Assembly (NCBI RefSeq): GCF_041435115.1
Contig: NZ_CP108046.1
Location: 3,782,001 to 3,846,000, forward strand
DNA: 64,000 nt
Reading direction: 5' to 3'
Origin: Streptomyces sp. NBC_00289
Lineage (GTDB): Bacteria > Actinomycetota > Actinomycetes > Streptomycetales > Streptomycetaceae
The notes beneath the pieces are model-generated. The model was not told the DNA's origin and did no database searches. It saw nothing but the letters and a program-made list of their open reading frames with translations. The position numbers were made by a program, and so were the translations under genes. Of this stretch, positions 44,864 through 53,794 are shown piece after piece; positions within the stretch are counted from its first letter, which is position 1, and every line of letters starts with the position of its first letter.

Positions 44864-47059
44864 TCAGTCCCCTTCGTCCTGTTCCGCGGGCTCCTGACCG
44901 GCGCAGAGGGCCAGCACATCGGCTCCGTAGCGGTTGAGCTTGCGGACGCCGACACCGGGGATCCGCGCCAGTTCCCCCTCCTCGTCGGGGGCCGCCTCGG
45001 CGATCGCCATCAGGGTCTTGTCGGTGAAGACGCAGAAGGCCGGCTGTCCGCTGCGCTGCGCCATCACCGCGCGCCACTCGCGCAGCCGCTCGTAGAGTCC
45101 CTCGTCCATGTCGGTGGGACAGTCCTCGCAGCGCATCAGCTTCAGCTCACCGGCGTCGGTGAGGGTGCGCCCGCACACCCGGCAGCGGGCCGGTCTGCGC
45201 TGGGTCCGGCGCGGAACGGCGCCCGGTCTGCTCGGGAAGCCGCGCTCGACGCCTCCGGTGCCGAGCGCGCCGGTCCGTCCGGCAGCGGCGGTCGAACCGG
45301 GGCGCAGCCCGTCGAGGAAGCGGCTGGGGCGGCGGCTGGCGCGGCCGCCGGGCGAGCGGGCGAGGGCCCAGGAGACGTGGAGTCGCTCCCGGGCCCGGGT
45401 GACGCCGACATAGAGGAGCCGGCGCTCCTCCTCGATCTGCTCGTCGGTCTTTGCGTAGGTGATCGGCATCATGCCCTCGGCCACGCCGACCAGGAAGACG
45501 ACGTCCCACTCCAAGCCCTTGGCCGAGTGCAAAGAGGCGAGCGTGACGCCCTGGACGGTCGGGGCGTGCTGGGCGTTCGCCCGTTCGTCCAGCTCTGCGA
45601 CCAGGTCACTCAGGGTGGCGCCGGGTTTGGCGGCGGCGAAGTCCTGCGCGAGGTGCACCAGGGCGGCCAGCGACTCCCAGCGCTCGCGCACGGCGCCGGA
45701 GCCGGCCGGGGGCGAGGTGGTCCAGCCCTCGCCCGACAGCACGGCGCGCACCTCGGAGGGCAGGTCGACGGCGTCGTCGAGCAGGGAGTCGTTGGCGCCG
45801 AAGCGGGCCGCGCCGCGCAGCGCGACACCGGCCTTGCGCACCTCGGGCCGGTCGAAGAACCGCTCGGCGCCACGCAGCTGGTAGGCCACCCCGGCATCGG
45901 CGAGGGCCTGCTCGTAGGTCTCGGACTGGGAGTTGGTGCGGAAGAGGACGGCGATCTCGCTCGCCGGGACCCCGGAGTCGATGAGCTCGCGGATACGGCG
46001 GGCCGCACCTTCGGCCTCGGCGGGTTCGTCGGGGTACTCGCAGTAGACGGGCTCGGGCCCGGCGGCGCGCTGGGAGACCAGCTCCAGGCGGTGGTCGGCG
46101 GCGCGGCCCCGGGCCTGGGCGAGGAGACCGTTGGCCAGGTGGACGACCTGGGGGGTGGAGCGGTAGTCGCGGACCAGCTTGACGACGGTGGCGCCGGGAT
46201 GGCGGGCACGGAAGTCGAGCAGGTGGTCGGGAGTTGCTCCCGTGAACGAGTAGATGGTCTGACTGGCGTCGCCGACCACACACAGGTTGTCCCGGTCGCC
46301 GAGCCACAGGTCCAGCAGACGCTGCTGGAGCGGGCTGACGTCCTGGTACTCGTCGACCACGAAGTGCTGGTACTGGGAACGGACCTGCTCGGCGATGTCG
46401 TGCCGGTCCTGGAGAACCGCGACGGTCAGCAGCAGGACGTCCTCGAAGTCGATGACGGCGCGGTCCCGCTTGAGGTCCTCGTAGGCGGAGTAGAGCTGGG
46501 AGATCTCGGCCGGGTCGCGCGGGACCTCTCGGCCGGCTTTGACGGCCGCGAGCGGATAGTCGGCGGGGACGGTCTGGGTGACCTTCGACCATTCGATCTC
46601 GCCCGTCACATCGCGCAGCTCGCCCCGGTCCAGGCGGATGCGGCAGGCGGCGGCCGCGTCCGCGACGAGCTGGATCTTGCGGTCGACGAGCCGGGGCATG
46701 GAGCCGCCGATGGCTTTCGGCCAGAAGTACTGGAGCTGGCGCAGTGCGGCCGAGTGGAAGGTGCGGGCCTGGACGCCGGCGGTGCCGAGTTGGCGCAGCC
46801 GGCCGCGCATCTCTCCGGCCGCGCGGTTGGTGAAGGTGACGGCGAGCACGCTGGAGGGCTGCAGGATGCCGGACCGCACCCCGTAGGCGATGCGATGGGT
46901 GATCGCCCTCGTCTTGCCCGTGCCGGCGCCCGCCAGCACGCACACCGGGCCGCGCAGGGCGGTGGCCACCTCGCGCTGCTCGGGGTCGAGCCCTTCGAGC
47001 ACCGCGTCGGCCGAGTCCGGTACCTGCGGGAAGAGCGTGGAGTGCGTTGCTGCTGTCAC
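44864..47059 (-). CDS. uvrD2: UvrD2-type superfamily I DNA helicase with HRDC domain
   Basis: 731 aa. Walker A GAGTGKTRAI, motif Ia TFTNRAAGEMRGRL, motif II VDEYQDVSPLQ, motif VI VGVTRARERLHVSW. The C-terminus carries a tetracysteine cluster (CRVCGRTLTDAGELKLMRCEDC) linked to an HRDC domain (about 655-725), the distinguishing layout of mycobacterial UvrD2. It unwinds DNA 3' to 5'. The GTG at 47059 begins the conserved part; the frame is open 29 codons upstream. Divergent from mycoredoxin. Confidence 0.93.
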   Translation of the reverse strand: MTAATHSTLFPQVPDSADAVLEGLDPEQREVATALRGPVCVLAGAGTGKTRAITHRIAYGVRSGILQPSSVLAVTFTNRAAGEMRGRLRQLGTAGVQARTFHSAALRQLQYFWPKAIGGSMPRLVDRKIQLVADAAAACRIRLDRGELRDVTGEIEWSKVTQTVPADYPLAAVKAGREVPRDPAEISQLYSAYEDLKRDRAVIDFEDVLLLTVAVLQDRHDIAEQVRSQYQHFVVDEYQDVSPLQQRLLDLWLGDRDNLCVVGDASQTIYSFTGATPDHLLDFRARHPGATVVKLVRDYRSTPQVVHLANGLLAQARGRAADHRLELVSQRAAGPEPVYCEYPDEPAEAEGAARRIRELIDSGVPASEIAVLFRTNSQSETYEQALADAGVAYQLRGAERFFDRPEVRKAGVALRGAARFGANDSLLDDAVDLPSEVRAVLSGEGWTTSPPAGSGAVRERWESLAALVHLAQDFAAAKPGATLSDLVAELDERANAQHAPTVQGVTLASLHSAKGLEWDVVFLVGVAEGMMPITYAKTDEQIEEERRLLYVGVTRARERLHVSWALARSPGGRASRRPSRFLDGLRPGSTAAAGRTGALGTGGVERGFPSRPGAVPRRTQRRPARCRVCGRTLTDAGELKLMRCEDCPTDMDEGLYERLREWRAVMAQRSGQPAFCVFTDKTLMAIAEAAPDEEGELARIPGVGVRKLNRYGADVLALCAGQEPAEQDEGD

Positions 47060-47130
47060 ACCGCCATGCTGCCAGGTCGACGGAGACAGGTGAGCCGGTT
47101 GTCCACAGGCGGACCCCCGTAGTCGTACTA

Positions 47131-47220
47131 ATGCGGCAGGCGTCACGTGCCACCGGGTCCGCCGATGCGGCCGGCGTCACGTGCCACCGGGTCCGCCGAT
47201 GCGGCCGGCGTCACGTGCCC
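47131..47220 (+). repeat. 34-bp tandem repeats between uvrD2 and mycoredoxin gene
   Basis: Units start at 47131, 47165 and 47199 with ATGCGGCMGGCGTCACGTGC. The first two differ at one base of 34; the third is partial. Each carries CACGTG inside the near-palindrome GGCGTCACGTGCC. They end 14 bp before the SigR-type -35 element. Confidence 0.85.
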
Positions 47221-47233
47221 CGGTCCCGCGCGC

Positions 47234-47260
47234 GGGAATGGTGGCACTTTCACATACGTT
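47234..47260 (+). promoter_or_regulatory. SigR-type promoter of the mycoredoxin gene
   Basis: GGGAAT (47234-47239), exactly 18 bases, then GTT (47258-47260): a full match to GGAAT-N18-GTT. It is 48 bp before the mycoredoxin ATG and supports membership in the SigR regulon. Confidence 0.85.
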
Positions 47261-47307
47261 CCCTGACTGCGACCCCACACCCCAAGCCGCAAAGGAGCGC
47301 GAGCGAC

Positions 47308-47550
47308 ATGCCGGGCACTGTGACGATGTACAGCACCACGTGGTGCGGCTACTGCCGTCGGCTGAAGAGCCAGATGGACCGCGAGGGCATCACGTACAAC
47401 GAGATCAACATCGAGCAGGACCCGGATTCCGCGGCGTTCGTGGAGAAGGCGAATGGCGGAAACCAGACGGTTCCGACCGTGCTGTTCCCGGACGGCTCGA
47501 CGCTCACGAACCCTTCGCTGGCCCAGGTCAAGCAGAAGATCAGCGTCTGA
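47308..47550 (+). CDS. mrx1: Mycoredoxin (glutaredoxin-like, mycothiol-dependent)
   Basis: 80 aa. Glutaredoxin fold with active site TTWCGYC (Cys13, Cys16), cis-proline segment QTVPTVLF and a C-terminal helix. Mycoredoxins reduce mycothiol-mixed disulfides in actinobacteria. AAAGGAG lies upstream of the ATG. The SigR-type promoter ties it to the sigR-rsrA locus in the same window. Confidence 0.95.
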   Translation: MPGTVTMYSTTWCGYCRRLKSQMDREGITYNEINIEQDPDSAAFVEKANGGNQTVPTVLFPDGSTLTNPSLAQVKQKISV

Positions 47551-47570
47551 ACCGCCGCGCGGTTCGCGGA

Positions 47571-47606
47571 AAGGGCGGCCCCTGAGGTGTCTCAGGGGCC
47601 GCCCTT
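47571..47606. terminator. Bidirectional terminator between mycoredoxin gene and nudC
   Basis: AAGGGCGGCCCCTGAG and exact complement, 16-bp stem, tetraloop GTGT. Confidence 0.85.
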
Positions 47607-47620
47607 CCTGCTGTCGTGCC

Positions 47621-48565
47621 TCAGACGAAACCGCGTGTCGGCAGGGGCTTGCCGTACCAGAGCTCGATCAGCCGGGCCGCGATGGAGATGCCGTACGGCG
47701 GCAGGACCTCGCCCGACTCGAAGGCTGCGCCCAGGTCGTCGCGGGAGAACCAACGGGCCTCGTGGATCTCGTCGCCGTCCACGTTGATGTCGGTCGAGGT
47801 GGCGCGGGCCATGAAGCCCAGCATGAGGCTGGACGGGAAGGGCCAGGGCTGGCTGGCGACGTACTCGACCCGGCCGACGGTGACGCCGGCCTCCTCGAAG
47901 ACCTCGCGGCGCACGGACTGCTCGATGGACTCGCCGGGCTCGACGAAGCCGGCGAGCGTGGAGAAGCGTCCTTCGGGCCAGTGGACCTGGCGGCCGAGGA
48001 GGATGCGGTCGTCCTCGTCGGTGACGGCCATGATCACGGCGGGATCGGTGCGCGGGTAGTGCTCGGCGCCGCACGCGGGGCAGCGGCGGATGTGACCGGC
48101 CGCGGCGATGACCGTGCGCTCGCCGCAGCGGGAGCAGAAGCGGTGCAGGCGCTGCCAGTTCTCCAGGGCGACCGCGTGCACCATCAGACCCGCGTCACGG
48201 GGTGACAGGAGCAGGCCGGCCTCGCGCAGTCCGGCCGGGCGCGCGGACTGGTCGATGCGGCCGGGCAGCGCGTCCTTCTGGAGGGCGAAGTAGCTGACGC
48301 CGTCCTCGTCGGAGCCGAGGAAGTAACGGTGTGCCTCGGTGAGGGGGGCTTCGAAGGAGGGGGTCATGACGAGTTCGGTGCGCCCGTCAGGCGTCTCGTC
48401 TATGAGGACCTGACCGCCGGAGACCACGAAGCAGCGGGTGGTGGGGTGGCTCCAGGCCGCCGCGAGCCAGGCCTCGTCGAGCCGGTGGTGGGCGGCTCGG
48501 TCGATGCCGCTCGGGGCGGTGAGCGAGATGGGTCGGTCGGCGGTGTGGTCGGTCCAGGTGGTCAC
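47621..48565 (-). CDS. nudC: NADH pyrophosphatase / RNA de-NADding Nudix enzyme
   Basis: 314 aa. Zinc ribbon (CSRCG ... CPACG), Nudix box GFVEPGESIEQSVRREVFEEAGV and the NudC signature SQPWPFPSSLM immediately after it. It hydrolyses NAD(H) and NAD-capped RNA 5' ends. GTG at 48565 has GGAAG five bases upstream; a TTG four codons earlier is the alternative. The 153 bp to the M20 gene contain nothing recognised. Confidence 0.94.
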   Translation of the reverse strand: MTTWTDHTADRPISLTAPSGIDRAAHHRLDEAWLAAAWSHPTTRCFVVSGGQVLIDETPDGRTELVMTPSFEAPLTEAHRYFLGSDEDGVSYFALQKDALPGRIDQSARPAGLREAGLLLSPRDAGLMVHAVALENWQRLHRFCSRCGERTVIAAAGHIRRCPACGAEHYPRTDPAVIMAVTDEDDRILLGRQVHWPEGRFSTLAGFVEPGESIEQSVRREVFEEAGVTVGRVEYVASQPWPFPSSLMLGFMARATSTDINVDGDEIHEARWFSRDDLGAAFESGEVLPPYGISIAARLIELWYGKPLPTRGFV

Positions 48566-48718
48566 GGGTGCTTCCAACTCCCCCGGTGGAACGGGCGTTT
48601 CGGACTGCGGTTCGGCGGGACGTAGGGCAGGAGGGCGCCGGGTCCGGCGGAGCCTGGGTGCGGGGCGGTCCTCTCAGTGTCCCCCGCGCGCGACGCGGAT
48701 CCGGACGGCACGGGACGA

Positions 48719-50131
48719 TCAGGGCGCATGACGCCAGTTCTCCGCCAGGTCGCTCCACAGGTAGGCGGTGGTCTCGACGCCCTTGAGGAGCAGGTCGAGC
48801 TCGACCTTCTCGTTCGGTGCGTGCCAGCCGTCGGACGGGACGGAGATGCCCAGGAAGAGCACGGGTGCGCCGAGGACGTCCTGGAGGTCGGCGGCCGGTC
48901 CGGAGCCGCCCTCGCGCGTGTAGCGGACGGGTTTGTCGAAGGCGCGGCCCATGGCGCGGACGAGGGACCGCAGGGCGGGGTGGTCCAGCGGCGTCAGACA
49001 CGGGCGCGTGGCCGCGCCGAAGACGATCTCGGCCCGGATCCCGGCGGGCACCTGCTCGGCGGCCCAGTCCCGGACGGCCTTCTCGATGTGGTCGGGGTCC
49101 TGGCCTGCGACCAGCCGGAAGGAGAGCTTGACCATGGCGGAGGACGGGATGATCGTCTTGCTGCCGGGGCCCTGGTAGCCGCCGCCGATGCCGTTGACCT
49201 CGGCGGTGGGGCGGGCCCAGACGCGCTCCAGGGTGGTGTGCCCGGCCTCGCCCGAGGTGGCGTACGACGTGGCCGTGCGCAGCCACTGCTGCTCGTCGAA
49301 GGGCAGCTCGGCGAAGAGTTCGCGCTCGCGGTCGGTGAGCTCGACGATGCCGTCGTAGAAGCCGGGGACCGTCACGCGCGCGTGCTCGTCGTGCAGGGCG
49401 GCGACGAGGCGGGCGACCGCCGTGGCCGGATTGGGTACGGCGCCGCCGAAGGATCCGGAGTGGACGTCCTGGTCGGGGCCGTGCAGCCGGATCTCGCACT
49501 CGGCCAGGCCGCGCATGCCGGTACACACGGTGGGAGTGTCCTCGGACCACATGCCGGTGTCGGAGACGATCACGGCGTCGGCTGCGAGACGCTCGGCGTG
49601 CTCCTCGACGAGCGCCCGGAAGTGCGGGGAGCCGGACTCCTCCTCGCCTTCGACGAGCAGCTTGAGGTTGACGGCCGGGGTGGTGCGGCCGGTGGCCGCG
49701 AGGTGGGCGCGGACACCGAGTGTGTGGAAGAACACCTGGCCCTTGTCGTCGGCCGCCCCGCGCGCGTGGAGGCGATTTCCGCGGATCACGGGCTCGAAGG
49801 GGTCGCTGTCCCAGCCGTCCTCGCGGGCGGCGGGCTGCACGTCGTGGTGGCCGTAGACGAGCACGGTGGGTGCGCCGGGCCGGTCGGAGGGCCATTCGGC
49901 GAAGACGGCGGGCGCGCCCGCCGTCTCCCAGACCTCGACCGTGGTGAACCCGGTCTCCTTGAGCCGTGCGGCGAGCCAGTCGGCGCTGCGGCGTACGTCG
50001 GGCGCGTGGTCGGGCTGGGCCGACACGGACGGGATGCGCAGCCACTCGGCGAGGTCGTCGAGGAAGGCGGCGCGGTGCTGGTCGACGTACGTACGGACGG
50101 CGCTGACGGCACTGTCAACGGGATGGCTCAT
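48719..50131 (-). CDS. M20-family metallopeptidase (dipeptidase-like)
   Basis: 470 aa. The five metal-binding segments are present: YGHHDVQP (His, Asp), GAADDKG (bridging Asp), EGEEESGS (catalytic Glu and Glu ligand), SDTGMW (Asp) and PSDGWHAPNE (His). The dimerisation lid domain lies in the middle. Substrate likely small peptides such as Cys-Gly-type dipeptides, unproven. It starts 10 bases after the adnB stop and may share that transcript. Confidence 0.92.
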   Translation of the reverse strand: MSHPVDSAVSAVRTYVDQHRAAFLDDLAEWLRIPSVSAQPDHAPDVRRSADWLAARLKETGFTTVEVWETAGAPAVFAEWPSDRPGAPTVLVYGHHDVQPAAREDGWDSDPFEPVIRGNRLHARGAADDKGQVFFHTLGVRAHLAATGRTTPAVNLKLLVEGEEESGSPHFRALVEEHAERLAADAVIVSDTGMWSEDTPTVCTGMRGLAECEIRLHGPDQDVHSGSFGGAVPNPATAVARLVAALHDEHARVTVPGFYDGIVELTDRERELFAELPFDEQQWLRTATSYATSGEAGHTTLERVWARPTAEVNGIGGGYQGPGSKTIIPSSAMVKLSFRLVAGQDPDHIEKAVRDWAAEQVPAGIRAEIVFGAATRPCLTPLDHPALRSLVRAMGRAFDKPVRYTREGGSGPAADLQDVLGAPVLFLGISVPSDGWHAPNEKVELDLLLKGVETTAYLWSDLAENWRHAP

Positions 50132-50141
50132 GGTCACGAGC

Positions 50142-53100
50142 CTATCGGCCCGCACCGACATCCTCGTTGGGCGGTTCGTCACACGACGGCTCCTCCAGAA
50201 GCAGTCGTTCCAGCCCGGACCGGCCCGGCAGGTCGTCCGGCCGGACGACCTCGCCACTGCGGACGTACACGAACGCGGCCGTGACCGATTCCAGTGGCAC
50301 GCCCTGCTGCTCGGCCCAGGCGAGCCGGTACACGGCGAGCTGGAGCGGGTCGGCGGCGTACGTGCGGCTGGTCTTCCAGTCGACGATCTCGTACGTCGCT
50401 GCCGCGCCGTCCCCTTGTTTGTAGACGGCGTCGATACGGCCCCGTACGACGCGTCCCGCGATGGCCAGTTGGAAGGAGGTCTCGACGCGGTAGGGGGTGC
50501 GGTGGGCGTACTCGGTGCGCTCGAAGGCGTCCTTGAGCGCCTCGAGATCGCGCTCGTCGGCGATCTCCGCCTCACCGCCGGGCAGATCGTCCGGCTCCAG
50601 CATCGGAAGCGTCAGCTCTTCGAAGCGGGCCTCGACCCAGGCGTGGAAGCGGGTGCCGCGGCGGGCGGCGGGCTGCGGTGGGCGAGGCATGGGGCGGGCC
50701 AGTTCCTGCGCGAACGCGTCCGGGTCCTCGGCCAGGCGCAGCAGTTGGGAGGCGGTCAGCGAGGCGGGCAGGGGCACGTCGGTGACCTGCCGGCGCGCGC
50801 GCAGGAGCTCGCCGGTGAGGGCGTCGAGGTCGCGGTCCCAGGAGGCGAGGGTGCGGGCCTCCTCGGGGGTGAGGGGGGTGCGCTCGGGTTCCGTGGGGTG
50901 GGGACGCGCGCCCGGGGGCGTCCCCGAGTGCGCCGCGGCGTCCGGGGGCGTTGCCTGGTGCGGGACGGTCGGGCGGTCCGTGGTCCAGGTGTCCCAGTCG
51001 GCCGGGTCGCCGTCTGGGAAGGCGTCCTCCTCGGCGGCTGCCTCGTCGTCCGGAGGTGGCAGGGGCCAGTCCGGGGCGTCGTAGGTGTCCGGGTCGTGCG
51101 TGGCCGCGGGAGGGTCGTCCGGGTGGGAGGCGAGGTGTTCCAGGTGGGCGAGGACCGTCTCGGCGGCCGCCCGGCGCCGGACCAGGGCCGCCTCGTCCAG
51201 CGGCAGGGGCCACACCTCGTCGGCGGTCTGCCGGTGCAGGGCCGGGTTCTCCTCCTCCTCGGCGGGTTCGTCGGCCCACGCCTCGATCTCGCCGTGTCCG
51301 GCGGCGCAGTGGTCGTGGAGTGCCTGCAGGAAGTCGGACGGTCCGCGGGGCTTCTTCTGGCTCGGGCCCCACCAGTGGCCGGAGCCGAGGAGCAGGGAGC
51401 GCGGGCGGGTGAAGGTGACGTAGCCGAGCCGGAGTTCCTCGGTGTGCTGGTGCTCCTTCATGGCCTCGTGGAAGGCCTTCAGGCCGCGGGAGTCCCAGGA
51501 TTCGACGTCGGGCAGGGTGGCGGTGTCGCCGCGCAGTTCGTGCGGCAGCACCTTGCCCTGGGACGTCCACTTCTCACGGCCCTGGGTGCTGGGGAACGTG
51601 CCCGTGACCAGGCCGGGAACGGCCACCACATCCCACTCCAGGCCCTTGGACCTGTGCGCGGTGAGCACCTTCACGGTGTTCTCGCCGCCGGGGAGGGCGT
51701 TGTCGAGGCCCTTCTCGTACTGGGCGGCGGTACGCAGGAAGCCCAGGAAGGCCAGCAGGGTCGCCTCGCCGTCACCCGCCGCGAACGAGGCGGCGACGTC
51801 CAGGAAGTTCGACAGGGTCTCGCGGCGGCGGGCGGCCAGGGCGTGCGGGGACGCCGAGAGCTCCACCTCGAGGCCGGTGACGGCCAGGACGCGGTGCAGG
51901 ACGTCCATCAGGGGATCGGAGAGCGAGCGGCGCAGGTCGCGCAGTTCGGTGGCCAGGCGCGCGAAGCGCACGCGCGCGTCCGGTGAGAAGGGCAGTCCGT
52001 CGTCGTCCCCACGGCCGTCGAACGGTGTCTCCAGGAAGGTGTCGAGTGCGTCCGCGAGGGAGATCACCTCGGACGGATCGACGCCCTCGACGGCCTCGGC
52101 GAGCCGACGGTCCGGGTCGTCGTCGCCGCCCACGCGCGCGTGGGACACCAGAAGCCTGGCGCGGCGTCCCAGGAGGGCGAGGTCACGCGGGCCGATGCGC
52201 CAGCGGGGGCCGGTCAGCAGGCGGACCAGCGAGGCGTTGGCGCCGGGGTCCTGGAGGACCTCGCAGACGGCGACGAGGTCGGCGACCTCCGGCAGGTGCA
52301 GCAGTCCCGAGAGACCGACCACCTCCACGGGGACGTCCCGGGCGACGAGCGCGCCCTGGATCTCGGCGAAGTCGGTCGCCGTACGGCACAGGACGGCGAT
52401 CTCGGCGGGTGCCTTCCCGGTGTTCACCAGGTGGGCGATGGAGTCGGCGAGCCAGCCGATCTCCTCGCCGTGGGTGGGCAGCAGGGCGCAACGCACCATG
52501 CCGTCGCGTTCGGCGCCGGGGGCCGGGCGGAGGGCCTCCACGCCCGCGTGCATGGCGCGCAGCGGCTCCGCCAGGCCGTTGGCGAGGTCGAGCAGCCGGC
52601 CACCGCTGCGTCGGTTCTCGCTGAGTGCCTGGCGGGCGGCGGGGCGACCGTCGGCGTGGGCGAAGTGCTCGGGGAAGTCGTCGAGGTTGGCGACCGAGGC
52701 GCCGCGCCAGCCGTAGATCGCCTGGCAGGGGTCGCCGACGGCGGTCACCGGGTGGCCGGTGCCGCCGCCGAACAGGCCGGCGAGCAGGATGCGCTGGGCC
52801 ACCGACGTGTCCTGGTACTCGTCGAGCAGGACGACGCGGAACTCCTCGCGCAGGATGTCGCCGACCTCGGGGCGGGTGCGGGCGAGGGTTGCCGACAGGG
52901 CGATCTGGTCGCCGAAGTCGAGCAGGTCGCGGTCCCGTTTGGCGGCGCGGTAGCGGACCACGAGCTCGGCGAGTTCACGACGGGCGGCGGCCGTGTCGGG
53001 GACCTTGCGCAGGTCGGCGTTGGTGAGTTTGGCGCCCTCCAGATCGCGCAGCAGTCCGGCGTCGTACGCGCGCAGGTCCTCGGGTCGTACGAGGTGCTCG

Positions 53101-53633
53101 GACAGTTCGGCGTCGAGGGTGAGCAGGTCGCTGACCAGGTCCGCGAAGGAGCGGGTCAGGGCCGGGTAGGGTCCGGGCGCTTCGCGCAGTACGCGGGCCG
53201 CGAGCTGGTAGCGGGTGGCGTCGGCGAGCAGGCGGGCCGTGGGCTCGAGCCCGATGCGCAGGCCGTGGTCGGTCAGCAGGCGGCCCGCGAAGGCGTGATA
53301 GGTGGAGATCACCGGCTCGCCGGGCGGGTTGTCCGGGTCGATGACGTCCGGGTCGGTGACGCCGGCCCTGACCAGCGCCTTGCGGACGCGCTCGGCGAGT
53401 TCACCGGCGGCCTTGTTGGTGAAGGTGAGACCGAGCACCTGTTCCGGGGCGACCCGACCGGTGCCGACCAGCCAGACCACGCGGGCCGCCATCACCGTCG
53501 TCTTGCCCGACCCGGCTCCGGCCACGATCACCTGCGGGGCCGGCGGCGCGGTGATGCAGGCCGTCTGCTCCGGGGTGAACGGGATACCGAGGAGCTCCTT
53601 GAGCTGATCGGGATGGGTGATACGGGCGGGCAT
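50142..53633 (-). CDS. adnB: AdnB subunit: UvrD-like helicase with C-terminal RecB-type nuclease
   Basis: 1163 aa. Superfamily I motor: Walker A GAGSGKTT, TFTNKAAGELAERV, LDEYQDTSVAQRIL, and motif VI VTFTRPRSLLLGSG. An acidic Pro-rich linker (about 800-870) leads to a RecB-like PD-(D/E)xK nuclease with GTRFHAWVE, GRIDAVYK and EIVDWKTSR (catalytic Asp and Lys). Together with AdnA it resects double-strand breaks, replacing RecBCD/AddAB in actinobacteria. The adnAB locus was reported essential in Streptomyces. Start at MPARITHPDQL, as the conserved part begins; no ribosome site seen. Confidence 0.92.
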   Translation of the reverse strand: MPARITHPDQLKELLGIPFTPEQTACITAPPAPQVIVAGAGSGKTTVMAARVVWLVGTGRVAPEQVLGLTFTNKAAGELAERVRKALVRAGVTDPDVIDPDNPPGEPVISTYHAFAGRLLTDHGLRIGLEPTARLLADATRYQLAARVLREAPGPYPALTRSFADLVSDLLTLDAELSEHLVRPEDLRAYDAGLLRDLEGAKLTNADLRKVPDTAAARRELAELVVRYRAAKRDRDLLDFGDQIALSATLARTRPEVGDILREEFRVVLLDEYQDTSVAQRILLAGLFGGGTGHPVTAVGDPCQAIYGWRGASVANLDDFPEHFAHADGRPAARQALSENRRSGGRLLDLANGLAEPLRAMHAGVEALRPAPGAERDGMVRCALLPTHGEEIGWLADSIAHLVNTGKAPAEIAVLCRTATDFAEIQGALVARDVPVEVVGLSGLLHLPEVADLVAVCEVLQDPGANASLVRLLTGPRWRIGPRDLALLGRRARLLVSHARVGGDDDPDRRLAEAVEGVDPSEVISLADALDTFLETPFDGRGDDDGLPFSPDARVRFARLATELRDLRRSLSDPLMDVLHRVLAVTGLEVELSASPHALAARRRETLSNFLDVAASFAAGDGEATLLAFLGFLRTAAQYEKGLDNALPGGENTVKVLTAHRSKGLEWDVVAVPGLVTGTFPSTQGREKWTSQGKVLPHELRGDTATLPDVESWDSRGLKAFHEAMKEHQHTEELRLGYVTFTRPRSLLLGSGHWWGPSQKKPRGPSDFLQALHDHCAAGHGEIEAWADEPAEEEENPALHRQTADEVWPLPLDEAALVRRRAAAETVLAHLEHLASHPDDPPAATHDPDTYDAPDWPLPPPDDEAAAEEDAFPDGDPADWDTWTTDRPTVPHQATPPDAAAHSGTPPGARPHPTEPERTPLTPEEARTLASWDRDLDALTGELLRARRQVTDVPLPASLTASQLLRLAEDPDAFAQELARPMPRPPQPAARRGTRFHAWVEARFEELTLPMLEPDDLPGGEAEIADERDLEALKDAFERTEYAHRTPYRVETSFQLAIAGRVVRGRIDAVYKQGDGAAATYEIVDWKTSRTYAADPLQLAVYRLAWAEQQGVPLESVTAAFVYVRSGEVVRPDDLPGRSGLERLLLEEPSCDEPPNEDVGAGR

Positions 53634-53794
53634 GTCGCAGAGGCTAGCGGCGACCACTGACAGCGGCGGACCGATCGGCCGCCGGGCGGGAGGAAACGCT
53701 GGTCAACACACGTGGTGCGGTCCATCACACAGGTGCTGCGGATCCACGCGCCCTCCAGGGGCGCGTCGTCCGAGCACGCGCTGCCCGGGACGTC

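Noticed and set aside
44816..47122. 768-codon plus-strand frame opposite uvrD2
   Set aside because: Composition typical of an antisense shadow; uvrD2 motifs are unambiguous on the minus strand.
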